A DNA stretch of 64,000 bases from contig JASANE010005277.1 in assembly GCA_030248225.1 (NCBI GenBank), forward strand, positions 1 through 64,000. Reading direction: 5' to 3'. The translations under genes and the position numbers were made by a program. Shown here piece after piece: positions 46,101-58,100 of the stretch. How positions within the stretch are numbered: the first letter of the stretch is position 1; the number at the start of each line of letters is the position of its first letter. This DNA comes from Trileptium ribeirensis. Lineage: Eukaryota > Nematoda > Enoplea > Enoplida > Thoracostomopsidae. Below the pieces are notes generated by a model. It had not been told where the DNA came from. It worked only from the letters and a program-made list of their open reading frames with translations, and searched no databases.

Positions 46101-49100
46101 TTTGAACTAGCCAGACAAAATTGTATGTAGTTTTTAGTTCAATCGAGTTTCGTCTCAGTATCTTAGAAACAACGCTATGATATTTTGACTTCGTTGAAAT
46201 CATCAAAATTAATCAAGTTATTTCAAATTCAATAAACTTAGTTTTCAATTTAAGTCATTAATTGGAGTTGAATGGATTCGATCAAGGCTTTGCGAAACGC
46301 AACTTTACGGGTACCAATTTGAAATGAAACAATAATTATTGAAATGTGATAACCATATCTGTATATTCACTCATATTAATTTATTTCCTGAAAATTTTAA
46401 TTTCGTAAAAAACAGTTTAAAAATTTCATTTAGACATAATAAATGTGCTTTACGTTGTTTATGATTGAGTTTGTTAGCAATTTTCATTAAAAACAAAGAA
46501 TTTTAAAAGATTTTAGATTGCGATACCCTCTGTTGAACCTGTACCCTCCTGCCTAAATTATGCTTCTTCGTTGCGAACGAGGCCCGCCACTCCCAGGTGT
46601 GTAAAGTGCTGGTAAAATTTTTTCGTAAGGAGGAACCATTCAAGAAGGACTAAAAAACTCAATATCCGGCGTGACATAATGTTGTAATAGCCTGTGCAAT
46701 ATAATGTTCACCTTTGTATTTAGGTCTGCTATTTTAGATCGTGTACCAGTGCAACGAAGGTGCGAAAAAGGTCGAAAGACTGGAAGAGCTTGTAGCGCTG
46801 AATGCAAGGCTCGAATACGGCCCTGACGTAAAACAAATTCCGTTGGTGTCCCATAATCGGTAATGACTGATGAGCAATAATTATTATTTTTTTGCACACA
46901 TTTATCATGTTATCCGATCTCAAACAATAGTGAGGTACAACGCGTAGGCAACCGATAATGAATGATGAGCGATAGTTATTTTTGCACACATTTATCAAAT
47001 TATGCGATCACAAACAATAGCGAGGCAAGGCTTTGGCAACCGGTAATGGTTGATGAGCGATAATTATTATTTTTTGCACAAATTTGTCAAATTATTCGAT
47101 CACAGAACTGTAGTGAGGTACAAGGCTTTGGCAACCGGTAACGACTGATGAGCGAAAATTATTTTTTCATGCATTCATCAAATTATGCGATCTTAAACAA
47201 TAGTGAAACAGAAGGCTTTCGCAGCCATAAAACAAGAATTCGATGTAGTACGTATGGATAAAATTTTGCACACGAAGGGTAGCGTGCAAATTCAGGAACT
47301 GAGAAATTGCATTTTGAGGGAGCAAGCAGTGAGTGATCATATTTCGAGCGGCGAACGGCTGTCAGATGAGCAGATAGCGGCCATTTCTGAATGGCATTCT
47401 ACAGTAATAAGCAATAATATTTTGCAGTATGTTTTGAACGATATATTTGGTAACAAAACATCTGTATGCATAGCTTCGCTTTTCCTTCGGTTTTTGTCGC
47501 ATTAAAATCTTAACACAAAATGACATACAGGTGCAAAGACTTATTTGTATTTACATGGTTGGTCAAACGCTTGGAGCTTTTGCTTTTTGGTCGGCCCGAT
47601 TTAGCGTGTTGAATTTTTTTATCAGAACGTAGTGAAACGTAGTGGAGATTGTGTGTTGCAGGACTGAAATCTTTTAAATTGCGTGTGAACATGTGTGCCG
47701 CGCGTGTGTGTGATCGGCCATAACTCGAGAACGCATTAACCGATTTTCATGATTTTGGGCTCATTCGAACCGGCATACTCGATTTACCTTGTACATCCCC
47801 GAGCGTTTTTTGATTTGGGGGTCTGGTTCAGGGGTCAAAATATGGGTTTTTGGCCCCATTTTAGTACCCCTCACGGAAGCAAGGTTATTTTTATCTTAAC
47901 ATTCGAATTTCTTTCTCTGGTTGGTTTTATTTTATAGTAAAATGATAAATCTCGATGCCTCGTTTTTTGTTTTTCGATTAAGGCTTCGGGTTTGGAGTTG
48001 TGGTTTGAGGTATCCTCGTGGTTCCTCGACCCAAAATTTGAAAATTTGTTTTGACGTATTGGGCGGCTGATAAGTTGCACCTGAGGGTTTTGGGGCATGG
48101 GAAACTAATTGCCGGTGTTAGTTTTGTTGTAACTTGTGCTGGTATTGTGTGATGTCCGCATATATGTCGACGAATGCTATCGAGAGCTGATTTGATGTGC
48201 ACGCAAAAGGTGTATGCGTAGGTGTACCTCTGCTTCACTACGTTCTACAATCTCGATAGAGTTACTAGTTTAGATGGCTGGTCAAACGCGGAGACCTTGT
48301 GCTTCTTGTTCGGCCCGATTTAGCACGCAAACGAAAAGGTGTTGTGTCTGGCGTTCAAAAGAAAACGAAACTACGCTATTGCTTTCTCTTCACAGATCTG
48401 ATGATGTTGACCAAAAGAGGCAGAGGGTAAATTATAATGTATTTGTATAATTATATATAACATCTATTAGGATAATATATTCGAATTATATAATATATTA
48501 TGCTGATATATACAATGATTATGATGTGTGCATATATTTAATATAATGTATTTAAAAATACATATTCACGCCTCGAAATTACTGTCGAGTTTCGATGCGA
48601 AGAGACTTCGACATTTTCTTTTGTAAGTTCTCAGGCAAATCTGGCAAAATAATCTTTTCGAAAGCAGTTTCGGAAAACTGTAATATTTTTAAATATATTG
48701 CCAGTTTATTTCTTGAAAGTTGCTTTTTACACATTCGATCCCGTTTAATGAGTACTCTAGAACACTTTTTCACTGGATGGCGAACACGTAGACCGGTTGC
48801 TTCAGGTAAGGTTGTAAAAATAGTTTTCGAATGAACAACGGTCATTTATACCATAGGCTCTATTATGTATTTTTAATATGTGCAAATAAATGCATATATT
48901 ATAATGAATTCGTATACATAGATATTCATACCTCTTTTCATTTCTGTAATATAGAATGACTAATCTTTCATTTATAAAGGATCCCTGTGAGCTTATCCTT
49001 GCCACATAATTTCGTTCAACTTTGATTCTGGAATGCGAGTAAAATATCGCTCAAAATTATTTATTGGTCGAACTGATTCGAAATTAAATCTTATTAGAAG

Positions 49101-52100
49101 TTTTTGGGGCTTTCCTATCCATATTGAGCATTGCCAAAATTTTTCGCTCGCCTTCGCCTCTCATTGGGGAAGGGCGTGAGGTAGTTAGCCTCAGGGACCA
49201 AGGTATATATGCTAGCGTGCCACTCCTACCCGTCCGTACGGACAACTATCATGCTTTATAATGTTTTCTGATTGTTGAACAGAATTAAATCAATTCTGTC
49301 TACGCGAGATGCTTTGTAGATGACCTTAACATAGGAGCTTACAATCTGAAAAAACAAGCTTAGAATGTATTTTTTCTGGATTATGATCCTAAATTTATCA
49401 CAGGTAACCCTGAATTACCCTGAATCTCACGTTGTCGAAGTGGCGGCGCTCGGCGATAATTTTATTATTAATTAAAAAAATATTCATCTTTTTGCTCGCT
49501 GGAGGAATACACGAAAGAGCCCATGATGTTGATATGTACAGTGAATGGCCATAAAAGCTGCTTTTGTCTCCACTTACTGCACATGGATTAAAAATTTATG
49601 ATTGCAATCTTGATGATTCTAGTTTTACAGTTCACTCAAAATTAACTTGCAATGACAGGAACGTAATATATTTTATCACTTGCAATAATGTGGTATTCAG
49701 TATGTCAGAAAAACCGCTAAGAATTTAAAGGACAGATTAAAGGAATATCGAAATGCTGCTGTTAAAAACAGTAAAACTATCAGTGATCACTTTAATAATG
49801 GTGCATATTGCATTCACGACCTGAGAATACAAATGATTGAAAAAAATAGACGACAGTGAAGTCTTTAAAAATGATATTGCTAACTATAGAATGCCCGGAG
49901 AATCAGTTTGGATTGGGCGTCTTAAAACTAGAATGCCCTATGGTTTAAATGACAAATTTTCTGAAGGGGCCGACAAGACGCCTACCACGTATACTTTGAA
50001 AAATAAGGAATGCTGGACTTCTTATATTAAGAAAAGGAAAATAGAAAAGGCCCTAGAAAAGATAGATACAGAGACAGAACTTATCTACATAAATATAAAT
50101 TTTTTGCTTTACCTTCTTCTCTTCCTCTTATCATACGCCCGCTCTCCCTCGCACCCCACGCCCCAACAAAAAAGAAGAAGAAAAAAAAAAAAAATAAAAT
50201 AAAATATAAAAAAAAAAAAAATAAAAAAAAAAAAAAAAAAATATTAAAAAAAAAAGTATTAATATAAAATATAAATAATAAATAAAATATAAAAAAAAAA
50301 AATCAAAAATAAAAAAAAAATATAATAAAACAAAAACAAAAAAAAAAAAAAAAAAAAAATAAAAAAAAAAAAAAAAAAAAAATTTAAAAAAAAATAAATA
50401 AAATAAAAAAAAAATAATTAAAAAAAAATATAATAATAAAAAAAAAAAAAAAAAAAAAAATAAAAAAAAAAAAAAAAAAAAACTTTGATTTATTCACATA
50501 CACAAGAGTAATTTGTAACACTAATACTTCTAAAACTAGGCATGCAGTTGTAAAATCCGTATTGAATGATTTGGCATTAAAATTATTGAACACCATGGCA
50601 TTTCTTCTAATTATCTTGAATTGATATTCGACCAGATCTGTTACTTTAGCGAGCAAAAAATTAGAGCCAAGTCTCAAACTAAAGTTAGCAAACAATATTT
50701 AGTTTTCTATTTCAAAAAGAAACTTTGCGACAGACAAACTATTCAAAATGCAAATTTCACATATTATATCAACATGACTGTATGTATAAAGGACGTTCAT
50801 TTATCAATTCTCAGCTTAAACATGGTGTTAACGTGGATTTTAAAAGAATACATTATGATGATAGACTTCGAATTATTTTCGAAATGGTAAGGAAAATGTC
50901 GATTCTATCAAAATCTTATTTTGTCTAATTTTAAAAAAGATATGAAAAAGCAATTAGGGTACATAATGTACCCTAATTATTATATGGAAAATTATATACG
51001 GGGGTTATATGGAAAAAACGCTTAACTTACATTTTAACTTTTTCGAGATATAACGAAAAATTTGTTTTTCATACTTACAGTGTACAATATTTTTGTCAAA
51101 CATAGTTGGCAATAAGTGATCAGTGCATGCATGCAACATGAAAATTTCCAACATATGTTTCCGCTATAGTTAGTAGTTCGTGTCACTTAAGCCTTTTTGC
51201 CACAAAAACATATATGAAAAACAACTTAACTAGACTTAAGTGGTTTTTGCATATAATCATCAACGACATTAATTATACTGCTTGAGGCAAAAATACGTAA
51301 GTACAGCGTAATACTAGTGAACTTAAATCTCACTTGTTGCTGTCGATCTAGTCAGAGTCATTTTCATCGTTCGCTATTGCAGATACCACTTGCAAGCTCT
51401 CAAAATAACTGCGATATACTGCAGGAATAGCACCGCTTCGGACCAACTGCATGAGATCGGCCTTTTTGCTTGCCGACACTTGCAAAGCTGAGTTGTAGGC
51501 AAGCAAGAGTGTTACGTCTTTGATACTGCACCGTGCTGACAAACGAGTTTTCCGGCTATTAACTGGTTGAAGTTCGATTGTTTTAAATTCTTCATTAAAA
51601 TCGATTTTATAAAATATTTGATGAGGAAATTTCTTCATGTAGCGAAAACATTTTACCTTTAGCCAACTGACCTTTTCGTTGTCGCTGTTAAGACATCTGT
51701 TTTCGACAACGGCCACAGATAATGCCTTCAAATCATAAATGCAATCTTGATTCATGTGGTGAACGATGTACGGATTTTTCCGACGACCGAGCTTTATAAC
51801 ATTATCCCATTCGTATGGAGTAAACACCTGAAGTAGTTCAGCTGCTGCAGCGATTGCTTTGTGCATTCAGTCACATTCCATCTGGCTGTGAGCAGGTTCC
51901 AAGTATTTCTGTTCAATAATTTCAAGGTTCGAGCTTGATTTGACAACTAGATGGAGCAAACCAACAGAAAGATGAATATTTCCATTTTGATCGCTGCATG
52001 TATATATCGGAATAAATGCAGAGCTGTTTTACGGTGGCAGGAAGACTTTTGATGTAAGCAATTAAACACGATCCAATGTCATTCGCTCCACGACGAGCAA

Positions 52101-55100
52101 CAGTTTCATCCCAAACATAGCAACGACCCTCGTTATTGTGCTCTTCATACACAGTAAAATTGTAAACGTCAAGTTTTCTCTTATAATAAAAGAGGCTAAC
52201 TGGCGAACGTGGAGTGGGCAGAACTGCTTGCAAATCTACAGTTACGCATCGGTATAAATCTGGAATCCTACAACACTCGGCTTTGTCATTGTTTTTTTCA
52301 TCCACGCCTCTTTGTTCGCGTTCCAAGTGCGTGGTCATCACTGTGTTGATATATTCCAGTCGTTCATTTACTGGCAGAGAAAACCGCTTTTCACAAGTTG
52401 GACACCTGTCTTTCTTGGGATGGTAGAAACCAATATTGAAGTCAGTATAAAACACACGCCGATATATCTGAATATTAACGGGTTCGTGGAGGTGATCTGA
52501 TTCAATTTCACGCGACCATTCGATGTATAAGTTGTAAAATTTGACAGCACTACTTATTTCAGGTTCCAAGTACTCTTTCAAATTGTCTTTCCGGGTATAG
52601 TGACTGAGAATTATGTTTAAGCTAGTAATATGGCGCCGCACGAATTCCAGTCGCTCGTCACTAGTTTTATTTTTCGGCTGACGTCTTCCACGCTGATCAA
52701 GCACAAGGTAGTCACCTTGTGCTGATCGCCCTTTTTGTGCTGTTCTGAGAGCACTATCGCTTACCATGCCAAGAGTACTCATAAAGAGCTGTTTACAAAC
52801 GCGCTTTTCCTCACCATTTTTAGCGAACCAGTAGGTGTAACATTTTTCGCGGGATTTTGTCTTTGGATCGTTCTTTGGTCGAATAATATCTGTTTGCCTT
52901 TGTCGATGCAAGAGGAATTCCATCTTCTTTTCATGTATCGCACGTTTATAGTATTCAGAACATAAGCCGCGTCGATCTTCTTCGTTAAAGTCTTCGCGCT
53001 GAAACCGACAGCTAGTACCACATCGCGCCAGCGGTTCCTTTGCAGGTTTCAACTGGCCCTTGTAATCCGCGTACTGCTCGCCAAGCGCTCGGGCTCTTTT
53101 GGTAGCGTTTCGTCGCCACTCAGTCGGTTCTGCAACACGCCGGCGTATACGGTTTATGCGTTCACGCGGACCTTTGACACGATCAAACATTGCTAAAACT
53201 GCCTCTTCAGCGGCGCGAGCACCAGCCTTGTCGTCACCTTCATCTAAAATGTAATTACATAAAATAAATTCTTTAAAGAAATAAATAAAATTTTTGTTAT
53301 GTTTTGGGCTTATTACCACACAGTAAATTAGGTAACTGACCAAATTTCATTTTCCGTAGTGCGATGTTTACAAAAGACAGTACGTAATACTGGGCTAGTT
53401 AAATGTTTTCGGTTATGTAAAACGGTTCTCTTCGTCTAAAATTAAAAGCTGTTTAAAATTTACTTCAGAATCGCATTGAGTATAAACATTGCACTAGCTT
53501 ACTGTTTGTTTCCATTCCATTTTCGGTTTCACTATTGTGATCACTTGAATTGTCGTTTTTATCACTATCGTTATTGTTATCGCCATTATGCGGCAAATAC
53601 GCCGGATCTTCCTCTATGTCGCTTTCGTCGGTATCCCGGTCGCTGCTGTCTAACTCCATGATATTTCTTTATATGAATCGAAACTTCTTAAACGCCCCAC
53701 TACATTATACTTGTGAAGTTTCGGTTCTGAAATACAAATTCTCGACAGGACATTCCGATTATTGAGGAGTAACCTACACAAGATGTGTTAACGGTGAATT
53801 CAGTGGATTCAATGACATTAAATCGCGGTGAATTTAATCTACAATACCGTAATTTTATTACAAATGGATATGTACAAATATAAACTAGACACTTGGACAT
53901 TTTGGGGGACCACTAACACTTTTTCGATACAGAAACGTTATACCGAAGTAAATCAAGCATGGAAGTTGTAGCTAAATCACTTTAACAATTAAAGGGTATA
54001 CACCCAACGGTACAGAACCGTTATACCGAAGTAAATCAAACATGGAAGTTGTAGCTAAATCACTTTAACAATTAAAGGCTATACACCCAACGGTACAGAA
54101 CCGTTATACCGAAGTAAATCAAACACGGAAGTTGTAGCTAAATCACTTTAACAATTAAAGGGTATACACACAACGGTAATAAGTGATGAATGACAGACAG
54201 TTGGTAATTTGGATTATGTAGATGACACCAATAAATGTATGAATACTGTCATTTAATTAACAATGAATTGAAAATGGTTCCAATTAAATGACTTAGCGAT
54301 CGTATAAGCAAACTGGACCATAGTTTTAATACAAATTGGCAAGAGCAGACATAAATGAATGACATATATACTTGCTTCTGTAATAATGTTGTGAATAAAA
54401 ATACTAAATACCTGTATGCTGCTTCGGCGGCCACAGCTGTATCTATCATTGAGTTTAAAATCGTTTGAACTTCGTTCGTAATATTATCGACATCATTTTT
54501 GACTGATTGCAGTAAATCTAGAATATTCGTGTGTCCGCAACACTCATCGTATTGTGAAATATGTTCCACCGCCTTACTATATTCAATGTCAATTTTGCGT
54601 TTGGATTTTTTATTTATTTTTAGCATATTTTTCAAGTTATCATTATTGAAGCGTATTAGTGATTTACTTGGTGCCCAATTATATTTATTTTCAACCAAAC
54701 CACCACACAAAATAATCGTTACAGTTCTTTTTCTCTAATATATTGCTGTTTCTGGATCAGAAACAATGGTCGGCCAATAGCGACCGTACCACCGAACCCA
54801 GACATAATCGTCAATTGAGAATATATGCTACATAATACACTATTTACTTATTTACGATTTAGTTAATTTTCAATCTAAAACTCTAAAATTAGAATAATAC
54901 TTGGCCGTAGATACGAATTCGTTTCCACGTTTTCGTATTTACGCACCGACCAGCATCTTACTTCGTTTAAGTATTTATATATTTCATGTCACTGACATGT
55001 TGTAAAGCTTTAGAAATAGGCGATTACACCAACAAAACATTCTCAGCAATAAAATATCGTTTCAAGGCTAAAAATTTTACTGCGCACAAAACTTAAGTGC

Positions 55101-58100
55101 ACACTGTTTTTGCTTCTCTACGGAAAACGAATATATAGCAAAACCGCTCAACATCACTAAAGTGGTTTTCCTATGCGCGGTTTTTATTGAAAAATCACGT
55201 AAGTGCCACGTACGTGTATTTGCATTATGTTGTCCATAAATAGCCGTAGTTAGGTTATTTTGTTATTTGCTAATATGTTTGTCAATTTTAAGACTTACTT
55301 GAGCGAATTTACTTTATAGCGTCAAGTTCACCGTACTTCAAAATGGTGACCAAATTTATATTTATGCAAAAAATGTCACTTAAGTATATGTGCTTTATAA
55401 CCCTATTGCGACAAATTAATTGCTGAAACTAATATGCCAGACTAATATATTGATAAGTGGACCAACCAAAAAGTTACTACAATTACCAATGCTGCCAAAC
55501 CGTTATTAGAGCGAGAACGATGTCATAATCTGTGGAATTTGGCTGACATGAAGAATAATTATACAATTACATTACAAAACCTATTATAACTAATTATATT
55601 ACAATAATTATACATGAAGAATAATACTTGTTTACCAATTTAACCGATAATGCAACCGAAAATTATTCGTTTATATGCAAAAATTTTACTTGAAAACAAA
55701 TAGAAGATGATCTGGCGACAACAACAGAAACATTTATCAGAGTGATAATCTTAGTCATACAAGTATTTGCGAACATTTAAGACGCACAGTTAAACAATTT
55801 GGTATTTCAGTTGAACCTTCTTATAATGATTGTCCCTTCATACAGAGTATACCAAGATTGCACAAACCTCCCATTACATTCAGAACAATAAAATTAGTAG
55901 CAGGAAAGCCATTCGTAAAAGACGTTCACAGAATTTTAAACTCTATATATTGAAACTAGAGCAAATTAAGATATCGCATTACTGTTTAGTAACTGTTATA
56001 GGAAGAATTTCTAGCATTAAACATTTTTGGATTATTAACAATAACGAGTCTATTACTAACATAATAATTATTGCTTCGAGCCTAAATAATTGTCATTCTA
56101 TCAACACCTATGATGTTACCACCTTACATACTACACTAGAACATGATGAAATTATTCAAAACCTAAACGAATTAATAAATTTAGTATTTAGTAATAGTAA
56201 TAGCAAATAGATTGGGTTTTTAAGAGTAAACAGTAGGATTATATTTTAGGCTCATAGTAAAACATGAGTCCAACAATATATTTAGACAAAGAAGAGATAA
56301 AAGTAATGATAACAGCATTGATTAAGAACTCTTAATTTAGTTTTAGTGAAGAGCTTAACAAACAATGTATTTCGGTCGTTTTCGATTTTGGCGCAATTGG
56401 ATGAATTTCAAAATTGTAAAGTTTCGATTATTTTCGATTAAACGAAATTTCGATCGATTTCGATGGAACGAATATTCTATCCATTGCGATTTCTATCGAT
56501 TTTGATCGTTTTCGATTGCACTTATTTTTGATCGCGACTGTTGTTTAGCTCTTAAAATTTCTAAATTTTAAATTATAGGACGTTGCTAAGATATAATTGC
56601 AAATGTTTATATCTTTGATGCGGCATGTGAGCCAATATAGATAACTCATTTATATTGTGACCACTTCTACTATAAAATATTTTCATAAATTTGTTACAGA
56701 TATCATCGTGGTACCCGACGTCTTAGACATGTGGCTATTAACTTCAAATTTCTAAAGACATGGGGAACTAAAAATCGTGTTTTTCATTTTTACGGTTTTT
56801 CAGATCACGCCATTAGCATCGCTAAGATGCTTAGAACGTCAACTCCGGGAGGTGATTCTGGGTACATTTTATACGCTGGCGTCACAGGACATATTTCACT
56901 TTATTGCTATAATATTGTCTTTCAAATGACTTAGGAAGTCCAATTTGGACTCCTACGCGCCACAGACTATAGGCTAGTCACACTTTTCGCCAGCACTTGA
57001 GCTCTATATGTGATTTCATTTTAGGGCTACGCCAAGCTACGCAGTGATGGACTACTGTGCTCGAAATATGATCGAAGTTGCACCGCTCGAGCCTTCCTGT
57101 CCACAGGTTCCACAAGGCGCTGTGTCTTCGCTTCCGGCAAATCCTCATCTATTTCTATGTACTTTTATGCAAAACAGCCGCAGGAAACAAGTTGAAATGG
57201 TTTTCATGGCTGAAAGCGAGTGAGTGAAACATGCTAACACATTTTTGTAACAATGGAAGGTATTGATTTGCCGCACTACGTCTGTGACAGTCCTGCATAT
57301 GATTCGATTATGAAAGGGTGCTCTAAATCAGTAATAGTTATATAATTTGGTTTGACCAATATTATACTACTAGCTAGGATTTTATCAGTGCTGTCTGAAT
57401 AGTCGTATCAATAATTTTTAGTCAGTAATAGACTCAAGTAAGCCTAATAAGAAAAAGCATCCTGCTAGTCGCATGAAAAGATGTGTGGAATAATAATTCG
57501 AGCCTTATAGACAGAAATACAATCGAGTTTTTGCGAGTCCTCCGTCGCGAAATTCCCGAATAGAAATTATTGAAGCAGCTGTTAATTCGATCGATTTGAT
57601 CGAACGGGAAAATTTTCACCAACAATTCTCGAAAATTTAACTATAATATAGTCAAATCTATACTATAGTCAAGACTATAATATAGTCAGATATTATCATG
57701 TATCCGTAATTGTAGCTCACTCGGTAACTACTGAGCTTTAATGCTTTCCTAAAACCAAATTGAGATGAACTGCAAGCTCAACCAAACGGCAAAATATGTT
57801 TTAATACAATATGTCTGTTCAAAATGAGACACTATCTTTTGCCTTCTCGTTGAAATAAGTTTTGGTTGTAATATTTTGTCGGCAATGGCTTTCTAATTTT
57901 GCCGCATGTATTTATTTTGGTTGCATTCCGATTTCAGACAGTTTTAATTATTGAGGCAATTCCCGTAACACATTCGGTTACGCATTCCAAATCGAAACTA
58001 CATAACTTAAGAATAGTTTGAAAACCGAGGAAAGGTCATAAATATAATTACTCGCAAAGTATGCATTCAATGTTAAAGGAGCGGGTTGTTTTATCAGTGA

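Larger units (their letters stand above)
51002..55403 (-). mobile_element. DNA transposon with DDE-like transposase gene (~4.4 kb)
   Basis: The two ends match as inverted repeats at 25 of 34 positions without gaps (left GGGTTATATGGAAAAAACGC, right inverted GGGTTATAAAGCACATATAC, both going on to ACATTTT). ACTTAAGTG-like motifs recur near both ends (51186, 51234, 55093, 55377). Inside, on the - strand, are a spliced transposase-like gene, a second exon-like frame and a three-copy 83-bp repeat. I could not identify a target duplication, so exact borders and superfamily are uncertain. Confidence 0.6.

Noticed and set aside
48389..48395. TTCACAG as the 3' splice site of a short PH exon
   Set aside because: Reading through from the acceptor at 48273 gives an uninterrupted PH domain in the right phase, so this AG is internal to exon Q.
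48579..48845. About 80-88 codon frames on both strands
   Set aside because: Neither shows a domain, and exon Q joins exon R directly in frame, so no PH exon is needed here.
50384..50695. Phe-rich - strand frame
   Set aside because: It translates the A tract.
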